Positions 42,803-51,499 of a stretch of 64,000 nt of DNA are shown here, piece after piece. Made by a program: the position numbers and the translations under genes. This stretch comes from Tahibacter amnicola. Lineage in GTDB: Bacteria > Pseudomonadota > Gammaproteobacteria > Xanthomonadales > Rhodanobacteraceae. The DNA lies in NCBI RefSeq assembly GCF_025398735.1, contig NZ_CP104694.1, positions 1,885,001 to 1,949,000 of the forward strand, written 5' to 3'. The stretch's first letter is position 1. Each line of letters starts with the position of its first letter. The notes under the pieces are model-generated. The model was not told where the DNA came from. It did not search any database and saw nothing but the letters and a program-made list of their open reading frames with translations.

Positions 42803-42838
42803 CGACAAACCCCCGCCCCGCGGGGGTTTGTCGTTTTT
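42803..42838 (+). terminator. Rho-independent terminator after the SRPBCC gene
   Basis: A 13-bp perfect stem, CGACAAACCCCCG/CGGGGGTTTGTCG, with a 5-base CCCCG loop, followed directly by TTTTT. It begins 31 bases after the stop codon. A textbook intrinsic terminator. Confidence 0.92.
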
Positions 42839-43156
42839 GGCGACGGACAATTGCAGCGCCGTCTGGCCATCGGCAGCCCTGGGCAGGTCCCGTGCGCGGG
42901 TCGGCGGCGCGGACGTGTCCGGTATGCGCAAATCCGTTGCCGCGTGCGGGAACTTTTCCACGCCTTTGCGGTACATTCCGACGCGCTTGCATCAGCGAGC
43001 GGTGACGGCCCAGGGCCCGCCGCGTACGCCCAGCGATGCAGCGCGCGCCAGCGGGAACGGGGTGCGACTTGCTGGCCAGCCATCGTCGTTCTGCTCGAAG
43101 TGCCGGTCGTCCGGCGCTGTCGGGGAGCGGCTGCACTAGGAACAGGTGACCTGACG
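42839..43156. other. Intergenic region upstream of the ABC cassette
   Basis: 318 bases with no recognisable ORF. It presumably holds the promoter of the ABC operon. The ribosome-binding sequence AGGTGAC is just before the ATG at 43157. No repeat or RNA gene was recognised. Confidence 0.5.
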
Positions 43157-44095
43157 ATGATTGAAACCATTCAACTGACGAAACGCTACGGCGACCTCAC
43201 CGCCGTGGACGGCATTTCGTTCAAGGTCGAGCCGGGGCAGGTACTCGGTTTTCTCGGTCCGAACGGAGCCGGCAAATCCACCACGATGAAAATGATCGCG
43301 GGCTTTCTCGCTCCCACAGCCGGGAGCGTGAAGGTGTGCGGCTTTGACGTGGAAGAACAGCCCATCGAAGCGAAGCGGGCGCTGGGATACCTTCCGGAAG
43401 GCGCTCCCAGCTACGGCGAGATGACGCCGCTGGGCTTCCTGCAATTCGTGGCCGATGTGCGCGGACTGACGGGCGATGCACGTCGCCGCCGCCTGGACGA
43501 CGTGATCGGACGCCTGCAGTTGAGCAGCGTGCTCGGCAAGCCCATCGACACGCTCTCCAAGGGCTTCAAGCGCCGCGTAGGGCTCGCCCAGGCGATCCTG
43601 CACGATCCGCCGGCGCTGATCCTCGACGAACCCACGGACGGCCTGGACCCGAACCAGAAACACGAAGTCCGCGCGCTGATCAATGCGATGGCCGCGGACA
43701 AGATCATCATCATCTCTACGCACATCCTCGAGGAAGTGCACGCCGTCTGTTCGCGCGCGGTGATCATCGCGCACGGCAAGTTGCTCGCCGATGCCACGCC
43801 GGCTGAACTTGAAGCGCAGTCGCGCTATCACGGCGCGGTGTCGTTGACCGCGCTCAATGTCGGTGCGGCCAAGGAAGCGCTGCTGCGCGTCAGCCACGTG
43901 GAAGAAGTGGAGGTGGATCCGCAGGATCACCGCATCACCGTCTTCCCGAAGCAGGGGCATTCCATCTTCAACGCGGTCAGCGAAACGCTCAAGGCTCAGA
44001 ACATCGGTTTTACCGAGTTGCAGCTGGAAGCCGGCCGCCTGGACGAGGTGTTCCGCACGATCACCCAGCGCCCCGCCAAGGAGGCACGCGCATGA
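43157..44095 (+). CDS. ABC transporter ATP-binding protein, GldA-like
   Basis: 312-aa ATPase. Walker A is GPNGAGKST, the signature reads LSKGFKRRVGLAQA (SKG variant of the usual SGG), and Walker B is ALILDEPTDGLDPNQ. The C-terminal region (about 230-312) is an accessory domain typical of the GldA/Nod-type ABC-2 ATPases. It overlaps the permease gene by four bases. In Bacteroidetes GldA, GldF and GldG support gliding; in proteobacteria the same set is of unknown substrate. Confidence 0.92.
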   Translation: MIETIQLTKRYGDLTAVDGISFKVEPGQVLGFLGPNGAGKSTTMKMIAGFLAPTAGSVKVCGFDVEEQPIEAKRALGYLPEGAPSYGEMTPLGFLQFVADVRGLTGDARRRRLDDVIGRLQLSSVLGKPIDTLSKGFKRRVGLAQAILHDPPALILDEPTDGLDPNQKHEVRALINAMAADKIIIISTHILEEVHAVCSRAVIIAHGKLLADATPAELEAQSRYHGAVSLTALNVGAAKEALLRVSHVEEVEVDPQDHRITVFPKQGHSIFNAVSETLKAQNIGFTELQLEAGRLDEVFRTITQRPAKEARA

Positions 44096-44826
44096 ATCCG
44101 ATCGCAACGGTCTTCCGGCGCGAGCTGCGCAGCTATTTCTCGACGCCGGTCGCATACGTCTTCATCGTCATATTCCTGCTGCTGTCGGGCGCGCTCACCT
44201 TCTACATGGGCGGCCTGTTCGAGCGTGGCCAGGCCGACCTGCAGGCGTTCTTCTCATTCCATCCGGTGCTTTACCTGTTCCTGGTTCCGGCAGTGGCGAT
44301 GCGCCTTTGGGCGGAAGAGCGCAAGAGCGGCACGATCGAGCTGCTGCTGACCCTGCCGATCACCATGTGGCAAGCCGTCCTGGCCAAGTTCCTCGCCGCG
44401 TGGGCGTTCATCGGTATCGCGCTCGCGCTCACCTTCCCGGTATGGATAACGGTCAACTATCTTGGTGATCCGGACAACGGCGTCATCGTCGCCAGCTACC
44501 TCGGCAGCCTGCTCATGGCCGGTGGCTTCCTGGCGATCGGTTCCTGCCTGTCGGCGGCGACGCGCAACCAGGTGGTCGCCTTCATCCTGACGGTGGTCGT
44601 GTGCTTCCTGTTCATGGTCGCCGGATACCCGCTCGTGCTCGACGCCGTTGGCGCCGTGCTGCCACAGGGGGCTGTGGATGCCGTGTCCGGTCTGAGCTTC
44701 CTGACGCACTTCTCGGCGATTTCCAAGGGCGTGATCGATCTGCGCGACCTGATCTATTTCGTGCTGACCATCGGCTTCTGGCTGTACGCCAATGCCGTCG
44801 TCATCGATCTGAAGAAGGCCGATTAA
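44092..44826 (+). CDS. ABC-2 type permease, GldF-like
   Basis: 244-aa integral membrane permease with six predicted helices. RRELRSYFSTPVAYVFIVIF opens the protein and RLWAEERKSGTIELLLTLPI is the ABC-2 hallmark (amphipathic coupling segment). It is coupled to the ATPase gene by a 4-base overlap and separated from the next gene by 12 bases. The substrate is unknown. Confidence 0.92.
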   Translation: MNPIATVFRRELRSYFSTPVAYVFIVIFLLLSGALTFYMGGLFERGQADLQAFFSFHPVLYLFLVPAVAMRLWAEERKSGTIELLLTLPITMWQAVLAKFLAAWAFIGIALALTFPVWITVNYLGDPDNGVIVASYLGSLLMAGGFLAIGSCLSAATRNQVVAFILTVVVCFLFMVAGYPLVLDAVGAVLPQGAVDAVSGLSFLTHFSAISKGVIDLRDLIYFVLTIGFWLYANAVVIDLKKAD

Positions 44827-44838
44827 GGAGATATCGCC

Positions 44839-46698
44839 ATGGCCATTCAACGCAGAACTCTCACGGGAAGCACGCTCGTGATTCTCGGTGTGCTGTTTGT
44901 CGCCGTCGTGCTGCTGAGCAACGTGCTGCTTCGCGGTGCACGCGTCGATCTGACACAAAACAACCTGTATACCTTGTCGGATGGTACCCGCAATGTGCTG
45001 ACCAAGCTCGACGAGCCGATACATCTGTACCTGTACTACTCGGACAAGGCCACGCAGAACCTGCCGATGCTGCGTACCTACTACCAGCGGGTGCGCGAAC
45101 TGCTGGAAGAGATGGCCGCCCGGGCCGACGGCAAGTTGCAGCTGACGGTGATTGATCCGCTGCCGTTCTCGGAGGACGAGGACACCGCCGCCAGCTATGG
45201 CCTCCAGGCCGTACCGATCAGCCAGGCGGGCGAAAAGGCCTACTTCGGCCTGGCCGGGACCAATTCCACCGACGGCGTGGCGATCATTCCGTTCTTCAAT
45301 CCGGACAAGGAAACGTTCCTGGAATACGACGTCGCAAAGCTGATCCATGACCTGACGACGACGAAGAAACCAGCCGTGGGTTTCATCTCCAGCCTGTCGA
45401 TGGCCGCCGGATTCAATCCCGAGACGCGCCAGATGAAGGAACCCTGGGCTGCCTACCAGGAACTGTCGCAGCTGTTCGACGTGCGCCAGCTCAATGCGGC
45501 CGCGCTCAAGAGCATTGACAAGGACATCAACGTCGTCGTGCTGGTGCACCCGAAGGACCTGCCCGAGGATGCGCTCTATGCCCTGGACCAGTTCGTCCTG
45601 CGCGGCGGCCACCTCATGGTGTTCGTCGATCCGCACGCCGAGCAGGATGAATCGGGCGCCGATCCGCAAAATCCGCAGTCGGCGATGCTGGCCGACAAGT
45701 CGTCCGATCTTGGCACGCTGTTCAAGGCCTGGGGCGTGGAGTACGCACCGGACAAGGTGCTGCTGGACCGCACCCACGCGCTCCAGGTGTCCTTCGCGCC
45801 GAACACGCCGCCGACGCGGCATCCGGCGATGCTGGGGTTCACCAAGCAGAATCTGAGCCCGGATGACGTCATCACGGCCAACCTGGATACGGTGAACATT
45901 TCGACCGCGGGCTATTTCGAGCTGAGCAAGGATGCGACGGCCAAGCTGGTGCCCATCATCCAGTCGAGCAACCAGTCGATGAGCACGCCGGTCGACCAGA
46001 TCAAGTTCATGGCCGATCCTTCCGCCCTGATGAGCAATTTCAAGCCGACCGGGTCGCTGTTCGTGGTGGCCGGGCGCCTGGAAGGCACCTTCAAGACCGC
46101 TTTCCCGGACCGCAAGGAGGAAGGTCATCTGGCGCAGTCCAAGGACAGCAACGCCATTCTGCTGTTCGCCGACACGGACGTGCTCAGTGACCGCCTGTGG
46201 GCGCAGGTGAACAACTTCTTCGGCCAGAAGATGGTGAATGCCTTCGCCAACAACGGCGACCTGTTCATCAACGCCGTGGACAATCTCTCGGGCGATTCGG
46301 ACCTGATCTCCATCCGCGGCCGGGCGACGTCGCGTCGGCCGTTCACCAAGGTCGAAGAGATCAAGCGCTCCGCCGATGACCGATTCCGCAGCAAGGAACA
46401 GGAGCTGCAGCAGGAACTGTCCGAAACCGAGCGCAAGCTGACCCAGTTGCAGACGGCCAAGGGCCAGGACCAGGCGATGGTGCTGTCCAGTGAGCAAAAA
46501 ATAGAACTGGATAAATTCCTCAAGCGCAAGGTCGAGGTCCGCAAGGAGCTGCGCGAGGTGCGGCGAAAGCTCGACGAGGACATCGAGAAGCTCGGCACGC
46601 GTCTGAAGGTGTTCAACATCCTCCTGATCCCCATCGTGCTGACGATCGGTGCGCTCGCGTTCGCCGCGTGGCGCCGAAAGCGGCCGCAGGTCGCCTGA
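44839..46698 (+). CDS. GldG-like ABC transporter auxiliary protein
   Basis: 619-aa protein with an N-terminal helix (about 10-30), a large extracytoplasmic region (about 35-480) resembling the ABC_transp_aux/GldG domain (RVDLTQNNLYTLSDGTRNVL near the start), a coiled coil (about 505-590; SKEQELQQELSETERKLTQL) and a C-terminal helix (about 598-616). It is a type of scaffold linking ABC-2 permeases to the envelope. The strong ribosome-binding site AAGGAGATATC precedes it. Same operon as the GldA- and GldF-like genes. Confidence 0.88.
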   Translation: MAIQRRTLTGSTLVILGVLFVAVVLLSNVLLRGARVDLTQNNLYTLSDGTRNVLTKLDEPIHLYLYYSDKATQNLPMLRTYYQRVRELLEEMAARADGKLQLTVIDPLPFSEDEDTAASYGLQAVPISQAGEKAYFGLAGTNSTDGVAIIPFFNPDKETFLEYDVAKLIHDLTTTKKPAVGFISSLSMAAGFNPETRQMKEPWAAYQELSQLFDVRQLNAAALKSIDKDINVVVLVHPKDLPEDALYALDQFVLRGGHLMVFVDPHAEQDESGADPQNPQSAMLADKSSDLGTLFKAWGVEYAPDKVLLDRTHALQVSFAPNTPPTRHPAMLGFTKQNLSPDDVITANLDTVNISTAGYFELSKDATAKLVPIIQSSNQSMSTPVDQIKFMADPSALMSNFKPTGSLFVVAGRLEGTFKTAFPDRKEEGHLAQSKDSNAILLFADTDVLSDRLWAQVNNFFGQKMVNAFANNGDLFINAVDNLSGDSDLISIRGRATSRRPFTKVEEIKRSADDRFRSKEQELQQELSETERKLTQLQTAKGQDQAMVLSSEQKIELDKFLKRKVEVRKELREVRRKLDEDIEKLGTRLKVFNILLIPIVLTIGALAFAAWRRKRPQVA

Positions 46699-46717
46699 TC
46701 GCCCAGGGAGCCATTGC

Positions 46718-47965
46718 ATGAATCATGTGACACAGAAAAACGTACTGGGCCTGGGGGTCGCCACGGTGCTGGCGATCGGCATCGGGGTGGCGATCACGAC
46801 ATCGCGCCAGCCGCAGAGCGAGGGCAGCCAGGCGGAAACCTATGCTCTGCCTGAGTTGCGCGATCACCTGAACGAGGTGAAGTCGCTCACGCTGAGCGGT
46901 GCGGGACAGAAGGTCATTGCGACGATCGAGCGCGGCGATAAAGGCTGGACCCTGAAGGAAAAGGGCGGCTATCCCGTCGATGTGGCCAAGTTGCGCAAGT
47001 ACCTGATGGACCTGTCGGAAGCCCGTCTGCTCGAACCGAAAACCAGCAACGAGCAGCGCTACGCGGACCTTGGCGTCAGCGACATCGGTGCGGCGGACGC
47101 AAAGGGCGTGCTGGTGGCAATCGACGGCCTGGGAAAGCCCGCGCAACTGATCATCGGTAATCCCCACACCCGTGGCGAAGCCACGTTCGTACGCCGCGCG
47201 GGCGAAAAACAGAGCTGGCTTGCCAAGGGCAGCCTTGTCGCAGACAAGACGCCGGCAAACTGGCTCGACAAGTCGCTGATGGATATCTCATCCAATCGCA
47301 TCAAGGATGTTCGGATCCAGCGTCCGGACGGCAAGTCCCTGCACGTGTTCAAAGAGCTGCCGACCGACACGCACTTCAAGGTGGCCGATATCCCGAAGGG
47401 GCGCGAACTCAGTTCAGAATTCGCCGCCAACGCGATCGGCACGACTCTGACCGCGCTGACGTTTGAAGATGTCCTGCCTGCCGCCGAAGCGGCACCGCCC
47501 GCCGACGGCAAAGTCCACAAGGCGACCTTCACCACATTCGACGGGCTGACGTTGACGCTCAACGGCTGGAAGAAGGACGAGAAAGCCTATGCGCGTATCG
47601 AGGCAGCGCTGGACGAGGCCGCTGTCGAAGCGGCAGTCGTCGCGGACCAGGCCAAGGCCAAGGCGGAGTGGGAGGCGAAGTCGGCCAGCGCGCCTGCGGC
47701 GGGCGGTGCCGACGCGAAGCCGGCTGCGGAAACGGCTCCGCTCGCCGTGACGGATGCGGCCAAGGACAAGGCCCAGCGATCGGAGGCGATCAAGAACGAG
47801 TTCGCCCAGATCCGGCAACGGCTGGACGGCTGGACCTTCGTGCTGTCGACCTACAAGTTCAGCGGCGTCGAGAAATCGATGGAGGACTTGCTCAAGCCCG
47901 TGGAAGACAAAAAGGCCGGTGCCAAGGCAGCCGCGAAGCCCGTACTTCCCGGAACCACACCGTAG
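46718..47965 (+). CDS. DUF4340 domain protein
   Basis: 415-aa protein with one N-terminal membrane helix (NVLGLGVATVLAIGIGVAITT), so mostly periplasmic. DUF4340 repeats follow: LTLSGAGQKVIATIERGDKG, GGYPVDVAKLRKYLMDLSEARLLEPK-like sequence, then FTTFDGLTLTLNGWKKD. An Ala/Lys-rich segment (about 300-355) and QIRQRLDGWTFVLSTYKF lead to a Lys/Ala-rich tail. DUF4340 proteins are usually encoded next to a GldG-like ABC auxiliary protein, exactly as here. The ATG at 46718 is 19 bases after the upstream stop. Confidence 0.87.
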   Translation: MNHVTQKNVLGLGVATVLAIGIGVAITTSRQPQSEGSQAETYALPELRDHLNEVKSLTLSGAGQKVIATIERGDKGWTLKEKGGYPVDVAKLRKYLMDLSEARLLEPKTSNEQRYADLGVSDIGAADAKGVLVAIDGLGKPAQLIIGNPHTRGEATFVRRAGEKQSWLAKGSLVADKTPANWLDKSLMDISSNRIKDVRIQRPDGKSLHVFKELPTDTHFKVADIPKGRELSSEFAANAIGTTLTALTFEDVLPAAEAAPPADGKVHKATFTTFDGLTLTLNGWKKDEKAYARIEAALDEAAVEAAVVADQAKAKAEWEAKSASAPAAGGADAKPAAETAPLAVTDAAKDKAQRSEAIKNEFAQIRQRLDGWTFVLSTYKFSGVEKSMEDLLKPVEDKKAGAKAAAKPVLPGTTP

Positions 47966-47970
47966 TCAGC

Positions 47971-48011
47971 GCGCGGCAGGCGAATCGTCGCTGACGATTC
48001 GCCTGCCGCGC
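47971..48011. terminator. Long perfect hairpin after the ABC operon
   Basis: A 19-bp perfect stem GCGCGGCAGGCGAATCGTC with a 3-base GCT loop begins 5 bases after the stop of the DUF4340 gene. There is no T-tract on either strand, so it may act as a 3'-end-stabilising structure or with Rho rather than as an intrinsic terminator. Confidence 0.6.
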
Positions 48012-48421
48012 TCAGGTACACCGCACGTAGCACCTCGGCGTCCACGGCCCGTGCCCGCCCGCGCCAGTCCCATTACCGACGCACGATGTTGCGATTCTTG
48101 CCTTGTCCCCCGCGCTGACGCCCTCTTTGCTTTCTTGTGAAGAAAAGTGTCACGCCTCGTGTTGTGCGTTGCAACACGGTTCCGTTAGAATTTCTCTGTC
48201 GCGTACACAGGGTGCGCGGCATATCGGTTGATCCCCCCGCGACATTCACGATTCGCTCCCGCGTCAGCGAACGGGCGGGTGTGTCCGTCGAAAGGTCGAC
48301 CGATTTCTTGGGCCATCAACAAGCCGCTCCATGAAGGGGCGCCAGCCAATTGATCGCCGCATGGCGCGTCCATGCTCGCGAAGGACTGATTGGCTGTCAT
48401 CGGTTCATTAACGGAGGAACC
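48012..48421. other. Long intergenic leader before the exported BsuPI-domain gene
   Basis: 410 bases without a recognisable ORF. A promoter-like pair TTGTGC (48162-48167) and TAGAAT (48186-48191), spaced 18 bases, would give a leader of more than 200 bases before the ATG at 48422. I looked for a known riboswitch and did not find one. GGAGGAAC is the ribosome-binding site. Confidence 0.5.
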
Positions 48422-49405
48422 ATGAGGAAGCATCTTTTCGTCGCCATCGTTCTCGCCTACGCCGGCAGCGCCGCTGCGCAGTCGGCGTCCAGCTACTTCC
48501 CCCTCAACCAGGGCGACAAGGCCACGTTCGTCGGTGACAACAACGTCACCCGCGAATTCGCCGTCAACGCCGCTATCAACGACTGGCGCCAGGTCAGCGA
48601 CCTGATGGGCGCCGGCCCCACGGGCCTGTCGGTCGGCCTCAACGGTCAGATCTCGCTGCGTGCGACCCCGTCGAGCCCGTCGCGCGTGTTCATCGACTTC
48701 TCGCGTTCGGTCAACACGACCTTCAACGCCCAGCTCGGCCCGTGCACCAAGTCGGCCACCATCGTTGCCAAGAACCAGCAGCTGACCGTTCCGGCCGGCC
48801 GCTTCAGCAACGTGGTGCAGGTCGACTTCGCCCGCAACTGCGCCGACGGCGGCCTGCTCAGCGCGTGGTTCGCGCCGGGTGCGGGTCTCGTGAAGTGGGC
48901 GGAAACCAGCATCGCCGGTCCGCGCCAGTACTCGCTGCAGAGCGCGCGCATCGGTGAAACCTACTTCGGTACGCCGGCCATCCGCGTCAGCGCCGAACTG
49001 CCGGGACCGAAGGTGCTGGTGAACGTGACGCCGAAGATCACGGCGCGCCTGAAGATCGAGAACCTGTCGAACCAGGACCAGACCTTCGAGTGCCCGAGCA
49101 CCCAGCAGTTCGACATCGTCATCAACGATGCGCAGGGCCAGTTCGTCACCTCGTGGGCCGCCAAGCGCATGTTCCCGCAGGTCATCACGCAGTTCGTCGT
49201 TCCGGCAGGTGGCACCCACACCGTCGGCGGCGACGTCGAGCTGAAGACCCTCGACACGAACCTGCCGCTGGATATCGGCAGCTACACCGTCGAAGCCCTG
49301 CTGCGTTGCCACATCCGCCAGGAAGCCAGCGCGTTCGCGCCGGTGCCGTCGTACTCGGCCAAGGGCCCGCTGTTCATCGACCAGCGCGTGTCGATCGGCT
49401 TCTAA
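48422..49405 (+). CDS. Exported BsuPI-domain protein
   Basis: 327-aa exported protein with signal peptide MRKHLFVAIVLAYAGSAAAQ. The first part (about 20-185) looks like a novel beta-rich domain (SYFPLNQGDKATFVGDN, CADGGLLSAWFAPGAGLVKWAE). The second (about 195-327) is a BsuPI-type domain (VTPKITARLKIENLSNQDQT, VINDAQGQFVTSWAA), a fold named after a Bacillus intracellular proteinase inhibitor. Probably periplasmic or secreted; no catalytic motif is visible. An excellent ribosome-binding site (GGAGGAAC) and a following intrinsic terminator indicate a well-expressed monocistronic gene. Confidence 0.83.
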   Translation: MRKHLFVAIVLAYAGSAAAQSASSYFPLNQGDKATFVGDNNVTREFAVNAAINDWRQVSDLMGAGPTGLSVGLNGQISLRATPSSPSRVFIDFSRSVNTTFNAQLGPCTKSATIVAKNQQLTVPAGRFSNVVQVDFARNCADGGLLSAWFAPGAGLVKWAETSIAGPRQYSLQSARIGETYFGTPAIRVSAELPGPKVLVNVTPKITARLKIENLSNQDQTFECPSTQQFDIVINDAQGQFVTSWAAKRMFPQVITQFVVPAGGTHTVGGDVELKTLDTNLPLDIGSYTVEALLRCHIRQEASAFAPVPSYSAKGPLFIDQRVSIGF

Positions 49406-49463
49406 GCTGAAAGTGGACTGCCATAGGATGGCTGGTCCGATCCTTCGGCTGTACTGACGGAAC

Positions 49464-49495
49464 AAGCCGCGACACTCCGGTGTCGCGGCTTTTCT
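49464..49495 (+). terminator. Rho-independent terminator after the BsuPI-domain gene
   Basis: A 12-bp stem AAGCCGCGACAC/GTGTCGCGGCTT with TCCG loop, directly followed by T-rich TTCTATTCT. Located about 60 bases after the stop. Confidence 0.85.
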
Positions 49496-49578
49496 ATTCT
49501 TGCGCCCGGCGACAGTCGCTAGACTGCGCATTTCCCGGTGATGGACGCGATGATGCGCGCATCAGCTTCTTCCTGCAG

Positions 49579-49935
49579 ATGGTCGCGGCATTTGTCGGGG
49601 CCGTGGGTGTTGCCCTCGGCGCCTTCGGCGCGCACGCGCTGAAGAATGTCTTCGACACGGCGCAACTGGCGACCTGGCAGACCGCAGTCAGCTACCTGTT
49701 CTGGCATGTGCTGGCGGCGATGTTCGCGGCGCAACGGATGCGTGGTGAAGCAGCGCCACTTGCCGGGTGGAGTGCGCGGATCTTTCTCGCGGGCATCTTT
49801 CTCTTCAGTGGCAGCCTGTTTGCGCTGGCATCCGGTGCGCCGCGGGCAGTCGGCATGATCACGCCCCTGGGCGGCGTGTGCTTCATCGTGGGCTGGATCC
49901 TGCTGGCGCTGGATGCGCGTCGCAGCGTTGCGTGA
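49579..49935 (+). CDS. DUF423 family membrane protein
   Basis: 118-aa protein with four transmembrane helices. The DUF423 hallmark GALGAFGAHALK-type sequence appears as VALGAFGAHALKNVFDTAQL, with WQTAVSYLFWHVLAAM and MITPLGGVCFIVGWILLA. The ATG at 49579 is the first in-frame start, but family members usually begin a few residues further upstream, matching ISFFLQ just before it, where no in-frame start codon exists. This hints that another small error may have removed the true start. Function unknown. Confidence 0.82.
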   Translation: MVAAFVGAVGVALGAFGAHALKNVFDTAQLATWQTAVSYLFWHVLAAMFAAQRMRGEAAPLAGWSARIFLAGIFLFSGSLFALASGAPRAVGMITPLGGVCFIVGWILLALDARRSVA

Positions 49936-49936
49936 A

Positions 49937-50521
49937 TCAACGTGCGTCGCCGCTGCGAAACCATGCGATCACGGTCAGGCGTTCACCGTGGGTGACGGGC
50001 AGCACTTCGTGCGTGGTTTCGGCCCGGAATGCCACGACAGTGCCTGCCGACGGCGCGAGGGCACAATGGCCGGTCGTACCAGTGCGGTTGTGCAGCACGA
50101 GTTCACCACCGCCGTAACCGGGGGAGCCAGGGGTCGGCGCCGGTCCATTGAGGAACAGCACGATCGAGATCCGACGATGCCGTGTCTCATCGCGTATCAG
50201 CGGTGTGTTGCCGTCCTGGTGCGCCACGAAGAAATCGCCGGTGCGGTAGCGCAGGAACTGCAGCGGTTCCAGCCTGCCGAGCGGCACATCAAAATGCGCT
50301 TCCAGGGACGGACGCAGGCGCAGGAAGCACTGCTCCACCTGTTGTATTGCCGTTGCCGGCGCATCCAGTCGCGTCACGCGCCGCATCAGTGGAAGCACGG
50401 CGGTATAGGCGCTTGCGCCGCTAACCGTCGCCGGCTCGCCGTCGAGCGCCTGGAGCGCGGCGCACAACGCCGACAACTCGGTACCAGCGACGCAATTGGC
50501 GAGCGTCAGGTGGTCCGTCAT
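49937..50521 (-). CDS. 2OG-Fe(II) oxygenase
   Basis: 194-aa prolyl-4-hydroxylase-like oxygenase. The iron-binding motif H-x-D is in FLRYRTGDFFVAHQDGNT, the distal His in AETTHEVLPVTHGERLTV, and an Arg near the end could bind 2-oxoglutarate. YGGGELVLHNRT is the typical cofactor-side loop. The substrate is unknown. It is convergent with the DUF423 gene and follows a DUF3574 gene directly (no gap). Confidence 0.88.
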   Translation of the reverse strand: MTDHLTLANCVAGTELSALCAALQALDGEPATVSGASAYTAVLPLMRRVTRLDAPATAIQQVEQCFLRLRPSLEAHFDVPLGRLEPLQFLRYRTGDFFVAHQDGNTPLIRDETRHRRISIVLFLNGPAPTPGSPGYGGGELVLHNRTGTTGHCALAPSAGTVVAFRAETTHEVLPVTHGERLTVIAWFRSGDAR

Positions 50522-50974
50522 CTAGAAACGCACGCAGACGGCCGACTGCTCGCGCAGCACCGCCTCCTGCTGGAACTGCACGCGATAGCGGGCAATCACG
50601 TCATCCACCGCTGCGCCGGACGCTTCCCCGGGCGGGTGCAGCAGGATGACGAGCCGCGAGCCTTCGCGTACGAGCGAGCCGGCCTCTGAACGCCAGTAGC
50701 CTTCGCCGTCAATCACGGTCAAGCCTTCAGGGAACGCGGACGTGAGCACATCGTGCTGGAATTTTTCCCATTGTTCCGGGGTGACGGCACTGCCATCCGG
50801 ACGCGATTGCCCAAAGTACAGGACGTCGCGAATGTGAGGCTGCAGTCCCGGTGCGCACGACGTTGCAGGGCGGGGCGTTATCGCGCAGCCGCAAAGGCTC
50901 ACGAGCAGCAGGCCATGCAGCACCGGCCGTGGCCACGACGTTGGACTGACATGCCGTGCGCCGCATCGCGTCAT
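50522..50974 (-). CDS. DUF3574 family lipoprotein
   Basis: 150-aa protein with a lipoprotein signal (lipobox SLCGC, Cys about residue 30). The DUF3574 hallmark is DVLYFGQSRPDGSAVTPEQW, followed by EKFQHDVLTSAFPEGLTVIDGEGYW-like sequence and the C-terminal IARYRVQFQQEAVL. Function unknown. The ATG overlaps the upstream cupin gene stop by four bases, and its stop abuts the oxygenase gene start, so cupin-DUF3574-oxygenase form one compact minus-strand unit. Confidence 0.85.
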   Translation of the reverse strand: MTRCGARHVSPTSWPRPVLHGLLLVSLCGCAITPRPATSCAPGLQPHIRDVLYFGQSRPDGSAVTPEQWEKFQHDVLTSAFPEGLTVIDGEGYWRSEAGSLVREGSRLVILLHPPGEASGAAVDDVIARYRVQFQQEAVLREQSAVCVRF

Positions 50975-51453
50975 GCCAGGTCCATCAGGTCCGGGTTGAG
51001 TTCCTCGATCTGGCGCGCCACCTCGGGAGCCTGGTCGAGCAGCGAAAAGCCGCGGTACTCGTATCCGGGTGCGACCGTACAGCCAACCAGGGTGTAGGCG
51101 CCACGCGGGCGCGCCGCCTGCCACATGCCGGCGGGGACCACGAAAACAGGCGCGGATTCGCGCGAAGCGGGGCCCAGCGTGTGTGTCGTGAGGGTGTTCT
51201 CGGCTGGATCGTAGCGCAGCAGCTCCAGCGGCTGGCCTTCGTAGAAGTGCCACACTTCGTCGGCATCCACGCGGTGCCAGCGACTGAGTTCACCGTCGGC
51301 CAGCAAAAAATAGATCGATGTCGCAGCAGCACGCTGTTCGTTGCCGGTGTAGCCGACTCGACTGGCGGATTCGTAGATGCGCCGGTAGTGGCCGCCCTCG
51401 ATGTGCGGTTCCAGCCGGAGCGTGCGGATGAGTTCTTGGGCTCGGGTATGCAT
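50971..51453 (-). CDS. Cupin (DUF985) family protein
   Basis: 160-aa single-cupin protein of the DUF985 type. LRLEPHIEGGHYRRIYES opens the domain, AAATSIYFLLADGELSRWHRV and DEVWHFYEGQPLELL give the metal-site strands, and VPAGMWQAARPRGAYTLVGCTVAPGYEY closes it. No signal peptide. Function unknown; related proteins have been linked to sugar or epimerase-like folds without proven activity. It is the first gene of the compact minus-strand unit ending with the 2OG oxygenase. Confidence 0.88.
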   Translation of the reverse strand: MHTRAQELIRTLRLEPHIEGGHYRRIYESASRVGYTGNEQRAAATSIYFLLADGELSRWHRVDADEVWHFYEGQPLELLRYDPAENTLTTHTLGPASRESAPVFVVPAGMWQAARPRGAYTLVGCTVAPGYEYRGFSLLDQAPEVARQIEELNPDLMDLA

Positions 51454-51499
51454 CGGGAAAGCGTAACCGATGCGGGCGCCCACCGCACCCGCACACGGG

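Noticed and set aside
44254-46719. 821-codon minus-strand frame opposite the GldF/GldG-like genes
   Set aside because: Same high-GC antisense effect; no ribosome-binding site or family match.
48012-48421. Possible riboswitch or structured RNA in the leader of the BsuPI-domain gene
   Set aside because: I compared by eye with c-di-GMP, glycine and cobalamin-type leaders and saw no conserved core. A covariance-model search (Rfam) would decide.
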